Below the pieces are notes generated by a model. That model was not told where the DNA came from, made no database searches, and saw only the letters and a program-made list of their open reading frames with translations. A stretch of 64,000 nucleotides of DNA, taken from positions 5,332,001 through 5,396,000 of the forward strand of contig NZ_JACHMF010000001.1 in assembly GCF_014204895.1 (NCBI RefSeq), given 5' to 3'. Numbering within the stretch: the first letter of the stretch is position 1; each line of letters opens with the position of its first letter. Positions 43,795 to 52,919 of the stretch are shown here, in pieces. The translations under genes were made by a program, and so were the position numbers. Origin of the DNA: Paractinoplanes abujensis. GTDB taxonomy: Bacteria; Actinomycetota; Actinomycetes; Mycobacteriales; Micromonosporaceae.

Positions 43795-46700
43795 TCAGGG
43801 TCGCGTGCGCCTGCGCGCACCACCTCGCCGCGAGCGGCGCCGGCCTCCGGCCCCCGCGCCCACGGGCTCGTCGTCGTCCTCGTCGTCCTCGTCGTCGGCC
43901 GCGTCCGGGTCGTCCGCGCCGGTCAGCCGCAGCGGCTCCGGGTCGGCCGCGGGCGGCTCCGCCGTCTCGTACCGGGACAGGTCGTACCCGCTGATGTCGT
44001 AGTCGTCATCGGGGTCGGCCTTGGTCACCGCCGCGCGCCCGGTCACGATGCCCGAGCCGGCCACCGGGGGCAGGCCCGCGGTCTCGGCCGCCGGGTCGTC
44101 GCCCTCGGGCTGCCGTACGGGCTCAGCCGCAACCGGCCCCACCGGCTCGACCTCGACGGTCTCCACCAGGGCAGGCTCGGTCACGACAGCGTCGATCACG
44201 GCCGGCTCGGTCGCCGCGGTCTCGCCGCCGCCACCGCCCCGCCGCCGGCGCGACTTGCCCGACGCCGGCTGCTGCTGCTGCTGCTGCGCCGGAGCCTGCT
44301 CCGTCCGCGCCGCCGCCGCGACCGCCTTGACCTGGTTGCCCGCGCCGCCGCCGTTGGTCCGCTTCTCCGGCACCGGCTCGGTGTGGATCAGCACGCCGCG
44401 GCCCTTGCAGTGGTCACACGTCTCGCTGAACGCCTCGAGCAGCCCCGACCCGATCCGCTTGCGGGTCATCTGCACCAGGCCCAGCGAGGTGATCTCGGTG
44501 ACCTGATGCTTGGTCCGGTCGCGGCCCAGGCACTCGGTGAGCCGCCGCAGCACCAGCTCGCGGTTGCTCTCGAGCACCATGTCGATGAAGTCGATGACCA
44601 CGATGCCGCCGAGGTCGCGCAGCCGCAGCTGCCGGACGATCTCCTCCGCCGCCTCGAGGTTGTTGCGGGTCACCGTCTCCTCGAGGTTGCCGCCCGCACC
44701 GGTGTACTTACCGGTGTTGACGTCGACCACCGTCATCGCCTCGGTGCGGTCGAAGACCAGGTGACCGCCCGAGGGCAGGAACACCTTGCGGTCCAGGCCC
44801 TTGAGGATCTGCTCGTCGATGCGCTGGTCGGCGAAGACGTCCCCGCCGCCGGTGTAGCGGTGCATGCGCTCCAGCAGGTCGGGCGAGACGGAGTTGAGGT
44901 AGTTCTCCAATTCCCCGTACGCCGAGTCGCCCTGCACCACGAGCTCGCGGAAGTCCTCGTTGAAGAGGTCCCGCACGACCCGGATGACCAGGTCGGGCTC
45001 CTCGGAGAGGGCAGCCGGCGCGTGGCCCTCGGCCGACTTGCGCTGGATCTCCTCCCACTGCGCCTGCAGCCGCTTGACGTCACGGGCCAGGTCGTCCTCG
45101 CTGGCCCCCTCGGCCGCGGTCCGCACGATCACGCCGGCGCCGTCGGGCACGAGCTTCTTGAGCACGTCCCGCAGGCGCTTGCGCTCGTTGTCGGGCAGCT
45201 TGCGGCTGATCCCGGACGCGTTGCCGTTGGGCACGTACACCAGGTGCCGCCCCGACAGCGCGATGTGGCTGCTCAGCCGGGCGCCCTTGTGCCCGATCGG
45301 GTCCTTGGTCACCTGCACCAGCACCGAGTCGCCGGAGCGCAGCGCCTGCTCGATCGAGCGGGCCCGGCCCTCCAGCCCGGTGGCGTCCCAGTTGACCTCG
45401 CCCGCGTAGAGCACGGCGTTGCGGCCCCGGCCGATGTCGACGAACGCCGCCTCCATGCTGGGCAGCACGTTCTGCACCTTGCCGAGGTAGACGTTGCCGA
45501 CCATGGTGCCGGAGGTGCTGCGCGACACGTAGTGCTCGACCAGGATGCCGTCCTCGAGCACGGCGATCTGGGTGCGGTCGGGCTTCTGCCGCACGACCAT
45601 CACCCGGTCGACCGCCTCGCGCCGCGCCAGGAACTCCGACTCGCTCAGGATCGGCGGCCGGGTCCGGCGCTGCTCACGGCCGTCGCGGCGGCGCTGGCGT
45701 TTGGCCTCGAGCCGGGTCGAACCCGAGACGCCCTGCACCTCGTCCGTACGCCGGGGCTCGCGCACCCGCACGACGGTGTGCACGCCGTCCTCGATCCCCC
45801 CGGTCTCGGCGTCGGAGCCAGAGCCCTTGCGGCGGCGGCGACGCCGGCGACGGGTCACGCCCTCGCCGTCCTCCGACTCCTCCTCGTCCTCGGACTCCTC
45901 GTCCGCTGACGCCTCGGCGCCGTCCTCGCCCTCGTCCGGCTCGCCGTCCTCGGCCGGACCCTTGCCCCGGCCCCGGCCCCGGCGGCCCCGCCGCCGGCGG
46001 CGGCGACCCGAGGCCGCGTCGTCGTCGTCATCGTCGTCATCGCCCTCGGCGCCGTCCTCGACGTCGTCGGCGCTCTCGTCGACCTCGTCCACCGGGTCGG
46101 CGGGCGGGGCGGTCACCTCGGCCACCGCGACCTCGGCCTCGGCGGGCTCCTCGGCCGCACCCCGGCGGCGGCGCCGGCCCCGGCGGGGAGTCTCGGCCGG
46201 CTCCTCCACGGCGATCGGCAGCTCGGCCACCTCGGCCTCGGGCGCGGACACGACCTCGGCCGGCTCGGCGGTCTCGGCCACGGGCGGCTGGGTGGCGCCG
46301 CGGCGGGAACGCCGGGCCGGGGCCGGAGCCGGGGTGGCCTCGGTGGCCTCCGGCGGCATGAACAGCACGGCCGGCGGGAGGGCAGCCGCGCGGCGTCCCC
46401 GGCGAGGCGCGGGCTTCTCCTCGACGAAGTCGGCGTCCAGCGGGATCACTCCGATGATCGGAGTGCCCTCCGCGGTCGCCTCCTCCTCGGCGGTCTCGTC
46501 CTCGACCGCGGGCTCCTCGCCCCCGACCAGGGCCTCGACCCGCACGGGAGGCACGTCGGACGCGGACGAGGCAGGAGTGCCGGAAGTAACAGAAGTGTCA
46601 GTCGCGGGGGCGGCAGCCGCAGCCTCGGCACCGGCATCCGGCTCGACCGGGGCCACGGCGGGCGCGGCGGCTTTCTTACGGCTGCGGGTCGCCTTCTTCA

Positions 46701-47136
46701 CCGGCGGGGCGACCTCGGCCACGCCCTCCTCCGGAGGCGCGGCGGGGGCGGCGGCCGGAGCGGCCTTCTTCCGGCTGCGGGTCGCCTTCTTGACCGGAGC
46801 AGCCGCGACCGGCGCCTCGTCGGCGCCGGAAGCGGCCCCGGCCGCAGCGGAGGCGGCTGAGGGGTCGGCGGCAGCGGAGGCGGCCGGCTCGGACGTGCCG
46901 GGTGCCTCGTGAACGTTCGCGACCGGGTCGGACGGGCCCGCGGCCGCGTCCTGCGCGCTCGCGGCCTCGACGGCCTGTCCCGGTTCCGCGGGCGCGGCCG
47001 CCGCGGCGGCTTTGCGGCGCGGGGCACGCGTGCGGCGGGCAGGGGTGGTGGTGGCGGCGGTCTCGGGCGGAGTGGCAGCTCCGGCCCCGTCACCGCCCTG
47101 GTCGCCCGAGTTGTCTCGGGGCTCGTTATCGAGCAT
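43795..47136 (-). CDS. rne: Ribonuclease E/G family endoribonuclease with very large flanking extensions
   Basis: From ATG 47136 the protein is 1113 residues. Residues 1 to about 500 are low complexity: Ala/Pro/Glu segments, a repeated PVKKATRSRKKAA motif, acidic runs and Arg clusters such as RRRRRRG. The catalytic core, about residues 540-930, has the S1-like domain, the DNase I-like metal site region (VVIDFIDM, DVNTGKYTG) and the zinc-link CDHCKGRGV. A second disordered tail of about 180 residues follows. RNase E/G starts mRNA decay and rRNA processing. In actinobacteria disordered arms surround the core and scaffold a degradosome-like assembly. Confidence 0.93.
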   Translation of the reverse strand: MLDNEPRDNSGDQGGDGAGAATPPETAATTTPARRTRAPRRKAAAAAAPAEPGQAVEAASAQDAAAGPSDPVANVHEAPGTSEPAASAAADPSAASAAAGAASGADEAPVAAAPVKKATRSRKKAAPAAAPAAPPEEGVAEVAPPVKKATRSRKKAAAPAVAPVEPDAGAEAAAAAPATDTSVTSGTPASSASDVPPVRVEALVGGEEPAVEDETAEEEATAEGTPIIGVIPLDADFVEEKPAPRRGRRAAALPPAVLFMPPEATEATPAPAPARRSRRGATQPPVAETAEPAEVVSAPEAEVAELPIAVEEPAETPRRGRRRRRGAAEEPAEAEVAVAEVTAPPADPVDEVDESADDVEDGAEGDDDDDDDDAASGRRRRRRGRRGRGRGKGPAEDGEPDEGEDGAEASADEESEDEEESEDGEGVTRRRRRRRRKGSGSDAETGGIEDGVHTVVRVREPRRTDEVQGVSGSTRLEAKRQRRRDGREQRRTRPPILSESEFLARREAVDRVMVVRQKPDRTQIAVLEDGILVEHYVSRSTSGTMVGNVYLGKVQNVLPSMEAAFVDIGRGRNAVLYAGEVNWDATGLEGRARSIEQALRSGDSVLVQVTKDPIGHKGARLSSHIALSGRHLVYVPNGNASGISRKLPDNERKRLRDVLKKLVPDGAGVIVRTAAEGASEDDLARDVKRLQAQWEEIQRKSAEGHAPAALSEEPDLVIRVVRDLFNEDFRELVVQGDSAYGELENYLNSVSPDLLERMHRYTGGGDVFADQRIDEQILKGLDRKVFLPSGGHLVFDRTEAMTVVDVNTGKYTGAGGNLEETVTRNNLEAAEEIVRQLRLRDLGGIVVIDFIDMVLESNRELVLRRLTECLGRDRTKHQVTEITSLGLVQMTRKRIGSGLLEAFSETCDHCKGRGVLIHTEPVPEKRTNGGGAGNQVKAVAAAARTEQAPAQQQQQQPASGKSRRRRGGGGGETAATEPAVIDAVVTEPALVETVEVEPVGPVAAEPVRQPEGDDPAAETAGLPPVAGSGIVTGRAAVTKADPDDDYDISGYDLSRYETAEPPAADPEPLRLTGADDPDAADDEDDEDDDEPVGAGAGGRRRSRRGGARRRTRP

Positions 47137-47289
47137 GGGGCGCTCTCCAGTTCTGGCGGCCCCGGGCGCGTGTGAGCGCTGCCACGCAGGGTCGCCGCAA
47201 GTTTTTCGGTCCCGCCGGGTGAGCGGTGGGCTGCCGAAGTCTGTCAACCGGACGCCGGCTGCGGCCAGCGCCCTCCGATGACGCGTGCC

Positions 47290-48057
47290 TTAGACCGGAA
47301 GGGCCGGATCGCGATCCGCGTCCAACGGATCGACGATCTCCCCCTGTGCGGTGAGCGTGCCCTGGGCCAGCCGGGTCACCCGTGGGGGCACCGGCGGCTC
47401 CAGACCAGCCGCCACGCGCAGGCCGGAAAGGACGTCATCGGGTCGCACGGCGGGTGTCACCTGTCGTACGACAAGGTCGATTATCGCACACGGTGCGCCG
47501 TCCGCCTCGGAAGGTACGGCGGACTGCTCCGTCACAGCGATGTGCGTCACTGCCTGACGGGCGTCGAACGAGCGCCGGCCCTGCTTGGTCATGCGCTCGA
47601 CCAGCACTTCGTCGAGATCGGTGAACGCCTTGACGGCCGCCGCGGCGACTGCCGGATCGACCCCGGGCAGCTCCACGAGCCACCGGGAGGCGTCGATCCG
47701 GTCGGCCAGACTGCCCGCGCCGGCCACCACCGCGTCGAGGACGTCGAGCCCGGGTGAGAGCGCGGCGTCGAGGGCCAGGCGCAGCTGCTCGGGGTCGACC
47801 TCGCGCTGCAGCCCGATCTCGAGGTACTCCGCCTCGCTGCCGACGCCGGTGGGCGCCGCACTCGCGTACGAGATCTTGGGGTGGGGGGTGAAGCCCTGGG
47901 AGAAGGCGATTGGCACGCCCCCGCGCCGCAGCGCCCGCTCGAACGCCCGGGCGAAGTCGCGATGCGAGGTGAACCGCAACGGGCCGCGCTTGGCGTAACG
48001 GAGACGGATGCGCTGGACGACGGGGGCCTGCCCACCGACGGGCTGATTCTTCGCCAT
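47290..48057 (-). CDS. TIGR03936 / DUF2344 radical-SAM-linked protein
   Basis: The 255-residue protein has the DUF2344 features RIRLRYAKRGPLRFTSHRDF (near 16-35) and IAFSQGFTPHPKISYA (near 50-65), normally encoded next to, or fused with, the TIGR03960 radical SAM enzyme as here. The function is not established; an RNA-linked role is plausible given the link with RNase E. It lies 1 bp after the radical SAM gene. Confidence 0.9.
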   Translation of the reverse strand: MAKNQPVGGQAPVVQRIRLRYAKRGPLRFTSHRDFARAFERALRRGGVPIAFSQGFTPHPKISYASAAPTGVGSEAEYLEIGLQREVDPEQLRLALDAALSPGLDVLDAVVAGAGSLADRIDASRWLVELPGVDPAVAAAAVKAFTDLDEVLVERMTKQGRRSFDARQAVTHIAVTEQSAVPSEADGAPCAIIDLVVRQVTPAVRPDDVLSGLRVAAGLEPPVPPRVTRLAQGTLTAQGEIVDPLDADRDPALPV

Positions 48058-48058
48058 G

Positions 48059-50002
48059 TCAGGCCGGCACCCGCAGGTTGTTGACCGGGGTCAGCGGGAG
48101 CAGCTTCTTGCCGGTGGGGCCGATCTGGATCTCGGTGTCCATCGACGGGCAGACACCGCAGTCGAAGCACGGGGTCCACCGGCAGTCGTCCTGCTCGAAC
48201 TCGGACATCGAGTCCTGCCAGTCCTGCCAGAGCCAGTCCTTGTCGAGCCCCGAGTCGAGGTGGTCCCAGGGCAGCACCTCGGAGTGCTGGCGCTCGCGGG
48301 TGGTGAACCAGTCGAGGTCGACCCCGAACTGCGGGAGCACCTCGGCGCAGGCCTCGACCCACCGCGCGTACGAGAAGTGCTCGCTCCAGCCGTCGAAGCG
48401 GCCGCCCTTCTCCCAGACCCGGCGGATGACCGCGCCGACCCGGCGGTCACCGCGCGAGAGCAGGCCCTCGATCAGCGACGGCTCGCCGTCGTGGTAGCGG
48501 TAGCCGATGGCCCGGCCCAGCGACCGGTCGGAGTTGATCTCCTGCTTGAGCAGCTGGAGGCGGGCGTCGATGACCTCGGGGCGCTCCATCGGGGCCCACT
48601 GGAACGGGGTGTGCGGCTTGGGCACGAACCCGCCGATCGACACCGTGCAGCGGATGTCCTTGGTGCCCGCGGCGATCCGGCCGGCCTTGATCACCTCGTG
48701 GGCCATCCGGCCGATCTGCAGCACGTCGTCGTCGGTCTCGGTGGGCAGACCGCACATGAAGTACAGCTTGACCTGCCGCCAGCCGTTCGAGTAGGCGGTC
48801 ACGACCGTACGGAGCAGGTCCTCCTCGGTCACCATCTTGTTGATGACCTTGCGGATGCGCTCCGAGCCGCCCTCGGGCGCGAAGGTCAGACCCGTACGGC
48901 GGCCGTTCTTCGACAGTTCCTGCGCGAGGTCGATGTTGAAGGCGTCGACCCGGGTGGACGGCAGCGACAACGAGACGTTGGTGCCCTCGTACTGCTCGGC
49001 CAGGCCGGAGCACATGTCACCGATCTCGGAGTGGTCGGCGCTGGACAGCGAGAGCAGGCCGACCTCGTTGAAGCCGGAATACTCGAGGCCTTCCTTGATC
49101 ATCTGACCGACCGTGGTGATCGACCGCTCCCGCACGGGACGGGTGATCATGCCGGCCTGGCAGAACCGGCAGCCCCGGGTGCAGCCGCGGAAGATCTCCA
49201 CCGCATAACGCTCGTGGACCGTCTCGGCCAGCGGCACCAGCGGCTTCTTGGGGTAGGGCCAGGCGTCGAGATCCATGGTCGTGCGCTTGGCCACGCGGAA
49301 CGGCACGTCGGGACGATTGGGCACCACGCGCTGGATGCGGCCGTCGGCGAGGTAGTCGACGTCGTAGAAGCGGGGGACGTAGATGCTCTCGGTGCGGGCC
49401 AGACGCAGCAGCAGCTCGTCGCGGCCGCCCGGGCGGCCCTCGGCCTTCCACTCCCGGATGATCCCGGTGATCTCGAGGACGGCCTCCTCGCCGTCGCCGA
49501 GCACGGCGGCGTCGATGAAGTCGGCGATCGGCTCCGGGTTGAAGCTGGCGTGGCCACCGGCGAGGACGATCGGGTCGTCGTCACCACGGTCCGCACTGTC
49601 CAGCGGGATGCCGGCCAGTTCGAGCGCGGAGAGCATGTTGGTGTAGCCGAGCTCGGTCGCGAACGACAGGCCGAGCACGTCGAACGCCTTGACCGGACGG
49701 TGCGCGTCGACGGTGAACTGCGGGACGCCGTGTTCCTTCATCAGGGCCTCGAGGTCGGGCCACACCGCGTAGGTGCGCTCGGCCAGCACGTCGGCCTGCT
49801 CGTTGAGCACCTCGTAGAGGATCTGAACGCCCTGGTTGGGCAGACCCACCTCGTACGCGTCGGGATACATCAGCGCCCACCGGACCGTGGTGGCGTCCCA
49901 GTCCTTGACGACGGCGCCGAGCTCGCCGCCCACGTACTGGATCGGCTTGCTGACCCGGGGCAGCAGCTGCTCGAGCTGCGGGAAGACGGAACGTACGCTC
50001 AT
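48059..50002 (-). CDS. TIGR03960 B12-binding-type radical SAM protein
   Basis: The 647-residue protein has an N-terminal cobalamin-binding-like domain (YPDAYEVGLPNQGVQILYEVLN), then the radical SAM CxxxCxxC motif in FRGCTRGCRFCQAGMI (near residues 266-281). The C-terminal region has a second Cys cluster in CRWTPCFDCGVC. It belongs to the TIGR03960 family whose substrate is unknown. It is coupled to the DUF2344 gene, and both precede the RNase E gene on the same strand, the usual order. Confidence 0.92.
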   Translation of the reverse strand: MSVRSVFPQLEQLLPRVSKPIQYVGGELGAVVKDWDATTVRWALMYPDAYEVGLPNQGVQILYEVLNEQADVLAERTYAVWPDLEALMKEHGVPQFTVDAHRPVKAFDVLGLSFATELGYTNMLSALELAGIPLDSADRGDDDPIVLAGGHASFNPEPIADFIDAAVLGDGEEAVLEITGIIREWKAEGRPGGRDELLLRLARTESIYVPRFYDVDYLADGRIQRVVPNRPDVPFRVAKRTTMDLDAWPYPKKPLVPLAETVHERYAVEIFRGCTRGCRFCQAGMITRPVRERSITTVGQMIKEGLEYSGFNEVGLLSLSSADHSEIGDMCSGLAEQYEGTNVSLSLPSTRVDAFNIDLAQELSKNGRRTGLTFAPEGGSERIRKVINKMVTEEDLLRTVVTAYSNGWRQVKLYFMCGLPTETDDDVLQIGRMAHEVIKAGRIAAGTKDIRCTVSIGGFVPKPHTPFQWAPMERPEVIDARLQLLKQEINSDRSLGRAIGYRYHDGEPSLIEGLLSRGDRRVGAVIRRVWEKGGRFDGWSEHFSYARWVEACAEVLPQFGVDLDWFTTRERQHSEVLPWDHLDSGLDKDWLWQDWQDSMSEFEQDDCRWTPCFDCGVCPSMDTEIQIGPTGKKLLPLTPVNNLRVPA

Positions 50003-50022
50003 GGGCCTCTAGGGTACGCGGG

Positions 50023-50406
50023 CTAACCCGTAAGATCCGCCGCGGCCCTGTCGAGATCGGTGGCCAGCACGTCCTCCCGGAAGGCGCACAGCTGGAGGGT
50101 CATCCGGGCCGGGCCCGTCTCCCCCACCACCAGCCGGGCCGGGATGGCGTGGTCGTGGCAGTCGCCGATCAGGGCGTCGAGCAGGCGGACCCCGGCGCTG
50201 TCGAGGAACGAGACGGTGGTCAGGTCGATCAGCACCTTGCCGGCCTTCTGGATCCGCTCCACGATCGCCTGGCCGATCTCGGGCGCGTTGGCCAGGTCGA
50301 TCTCGCCGGTCAGCGAGACCAGCTCGGCGTCGCCGAACGTCGAGAACGTGACCCAGCGCTCCAGCTGCCCCATGGGCACCGGACGCCCGCCACGTGTGAA
50401 CTCCAT
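50023..50406 (-). CDS. STAS-domain anti-sigma factor antagonist (RsbV/SpoIIAA-like)
   Basis: The 127-residue STAS protein has AELVSLTGEIDLANAPEIG, VLIDLTTVSFLDSAGVRLL and a C-terminal helix. S70 in DSAG is the site phosphorylated by the partner kinase in this family. Unphosphorylated protein binds the anti-sigma kinase and frees the sigma factor. It overlaps the upstream phosphatase/kinase gene by 1 bp (TAATG), so it is probably that protein's substrate. An N-terminal tail of about 20 residues is longer than in RsbV. Confidence 0.9.
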   Translation of the reverse strand: MEFTRGGRPVPMGQLERWVTFSTFGDAELVSLTGEIDLANAPEIGQAIVERIQKAGKVLIDLTTVSFLDSAGVRLLDALIGDCHDHAIPARLVVGETGPARMTLQLCAFREDVLATDLDRAAADLTG

Positions 50407-52907
50407 TACGACGCCTCCCGGCGGCCCCGGCGCATGGTGACCGTGGTGCCGTCGCTGCGGTCGAACAGCACCTGATCCATCGACTCCCGGATCAGCTGCA
50501 GGCCCCGCCCGCGGGACACGTCGGTGACCGGGCCACGCCAGGTGCCCCGATCGGTGACGCGAACCTCGACCGCATCGTCGGTCACCGTCGCCACGACATC
50601 GATCATCCCGAACGGGTCGTCACGATAGCCGTGCTCGATCGCGTTCGCCACTGCCTCCGAACAGGCCAGCAGGACGGCGTCGCGGCACTCCGGTTCGACC
50701 TCGTGCGCGACCAGCCAGGCCCGCAGGTCGGCGCGGAGCAGAGCAATCTGCATCCGGTCGGCCCCGATGGTGCGCTCGATGCGCTCCTCGGTGCCCAGCG
50801 TCACACAGAGCATGCAGACGTCGTCGGTGTGGTCCCGCCCGACCAGGGTGTCGGCCAGCCCGGCGGCGAGCCCCTGCAGCGGGGCGTCGCGGCGCCGCGC
50901 GTACTCCCGGGCCAGCAGCTCGAAGCCCTTGTCGATGGACCGGCTGCGCCGCTCGATCAGGCCGTCGGTGTAGAGCAGGAGGCGGCTGCCCGCGGGCAGC
51001 TTGCGGCGGTGCTCGGTGCGCACCCGGTTGCCGGCCTTGGAGCCGAGGGCGGCCGAGCGGGCCTGCAGCAGGTATTCCGGCGAGCCGGCCGGCTCCTGCA
51101 GCAGCGGGGGCAGATGACCGGCGCACGAATACGCCACCTCGCCGGCGGCCAGGTCGAGCTCCACGTACGCCACGGTGGCCATGCGGGCCGCCTCGACCCG
51201 TTCGACGAACCGGTCCAGCCCCTCGATCAGCCGCGCCGGGCCGGCCTCGTTCGACGCGAGGGCCCGGACGGCGCTGCGCAGCTGACCCATCGTGGTGGCG
51301 GCCTCGATGCCCCGGCCGACCACGTCGCCGACGACCAGGGCCAGTTTGTCCTGGCTGATCAGGAACGCGTCGAACCAGTCGCCGCCGACCTCCAGGTCCT
51401 GCGCGGCGGCCTGGTAGTGGGTCTCGACGGCGAACCGGGGGTCGCCACCCGGCAGGTCACCGGCGAGCAGGCTGCGCTGCAGCGTCCGGGCGATCTGCCG
51501 CTCCTGCTCGTAGAGCCGGGCGTTCTCGAGCGCGAGCCCGGCCCGGTCGGCCAGCTCGACGAGGAAGGCCCGCTCGGCCGCGGCGCCCCGCCGGTCGGGC
51601 GCCATGCGCAGGGCCAGCGTGCCCAGCACCATTCCGCGCGCGGTCAGCGGCAGCACCGAGCAGTTGAGCTGGTCGCCCTCGCCCGGGAACTTCGGCTCGC
51701 CGCTCGCCGCCACCTTGCCCAGGCGCTGGCTGAGCAGCTCCTCGTCGGGGCGTGGGCCGCCGCCGGTCTCGACGACCGGGGTGGTGCCCACGTGCAGCCG
51801 CACCTCGGCCCAGTCGGCGATCTCGGGCACCACCCGGTCGACCAGGCGGCGGGTGCGGGGCAGCAGGCGGTGCAGCTCGTCGAGCGAACGAGTGGTCTCG
51901 GCCAGGAAGATCGACCGTTCCTCGCGGCGGCGCACGTCGTCGTAGAGCCGGGCCCGGTCGAGCGCCTGACCCGCCTGGTGGCCGAGCAGGCGCACGACCC
52001 GCAGCTCGCCGTCGGTCAGGACGCGCTCGCCCTTGAAGCTGAACGCGAGCACGCCCAGCGTCTCGACCCCGGCGTGTTCGTCGGCCTGGCCGGTGGTCAG
52101 CGGGAGCAGCACCACCGTGTTGCGGCCCGAGCGGCGCATGCTCTCGACCAGGTCGGGGAAGTGCTCGCGGGCCTCGGCCACGGAGCCGACCACGTGCAGG
52201 TCGCCGCGGCCGGCGACCCGGGCCACGGCCCGCGTGGAGCTGCGGGCCATGTCGTCCCAGTTGCCCGTGGTGGGGTCGGTCGAGGCGACGGCGTAGATCG
52301 TGTCGCGCTCGGTGTCGACCAGATAGATGCTGCTGCTGGCCGCGCCGAAGGCCGACTCGGGTGCGCGCACCACGGCCTCGGCCACCTCGGCCTCGGTGGG
52401 CGCGGCGGCCAGGTCGGCCACGATCTGCTGCAGCACCCGGACGCGGCGCTCGGAGGCCTCGGCGACCTGCCGCGCGAGCAGCAGCTCCTTCTCGTACTGG
52501 CGGCGCTCGGTCGCGTTGAAGACCGTCGTGCGGATCGCCCGCGGCGCGCCCTCGGTCCCCCGGGCCAGCACCGAGTTGACCAGGGTGGGCAGCTGGCGCC
52601 CGTCCGCGCAGACGACGTCGAAGGCCAGCTCGTGCACCTCGTCCTGCATGCGCAGCAACGGGGCGTAGTGGGTCTCGTGATAGATCTGCCCGCCCGCGGT
52701 GAGCAGGTCACGGAAGCGCCGGTGGCCGACCAGCTCGCCCCGCGTGAAGCCCGTCCAGCTCAGGAACGTCTGGTTGACCCGGACGATCGTGCCGTCGGGG
52801 AGCGTGGTCAGATAACCGCACGGCGCGTGCTCGTACAGGTCGTCGGGGTCTTCGTCCCAGGGCGCACGCAACTCCTGCGTCACGTCGGGCCCACCAGAGT
52901 CACTCAC
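50406..52907 (-). CDS. RsbP-like PAS-GAF-GAF-PP2C phosphatase with fused HATPase kinase
   Basis: The 833-residue protein holds, in order: a PAS domain (about 25-135, APCGYLTTLPDGTIVRVNQ), two GAF-like domains (about 160-315 and 335-465), and a SpoIIE/PP2C phosphatase (about 472-695, VGGDWFDAF, VVGDVVGRG, YTDGLIERR). A C-terminal HATPase_c domain of the RsbW type (about 712-828, LLACSEAVANAIEHGY, GRGLQLI) closes it. In B. subtilis RsbP is PAS plus PP2C and dephosphorylates RsbV under energy stress. Here phosphatase and anti-sigma-type kinase are in one chain. It lies 12 bp after an RsbQ homolog and overlaps the STAS gene. Confidence 0.9.
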   Translation of the reverse strand: MSDSGGPDVTQELRAPWDEDPDDLYEHAPCGYLTTLPDGTIVRVNQTFLSWTGFTRGELVGHRRFRDLLTAGGQIYHETHYAPLLRMQDEVHELAFDVVCADGRQLPTLVNSVLARGTEGAPRAIRTTVFNATERRQYEKELLLARQVAEASERRVRVLQQIVADLAAAPTEAEVAEAVVRAPESAFGAASSSIYLVDTERDTIYAVASTDPTTGNWDDMARSSTRAVARVAGRGDLHVVGSVAEAREHFPDLVESMRRSGRNTVVLLPLTTGQADEHAGVETLGVLAFSFKGERVLTDGELRVVRLLGHQAGQALDRARLYDDVRRREERSIFLAETTRSLDELHRLLPRTRRLVDRVVPEIADWAEVRLHVGTTPVVETGGGPRPDEELLSQRLGKVAASGEPKFPGEGDQLNCSVLPLTARGMVLGTLALRMAPDRRGAAAERAFLVELADRAGLALENARLYEQERQIARTLQRSLLAGDLPGGDPRFAVETHYQAAAQDLEVGGDWFDAFLISQDKLALVVGDVVGRGIEAATTMGQLRSAVRALASNEAGPARLIEGLDRFVERVEAARMATVAYVELDLAAGEVAYSCAGHLPPLLQEPAGSPEYLLQARSAALGSKAGNRVRTEHRRKLPAGSRLLLYTDGLIERRSRSIDKGFELLAREYARRRDAPLQGLAAGLADTLVGRDHTDDVCMLCVTLGTEERIERTIGADRMQIALLRADLRAWLVAHEVEPECRDAVLLACSEAVANAIEHGYRDDPFGMIDVVATVTDDAVEVRVTDRGTWRGPVTDVSRGRGLQLIRESMDQVLFDRSDGTTVTMRRGRREAS

Positions 52908-52919
52908 GGTCCGCCGCTT

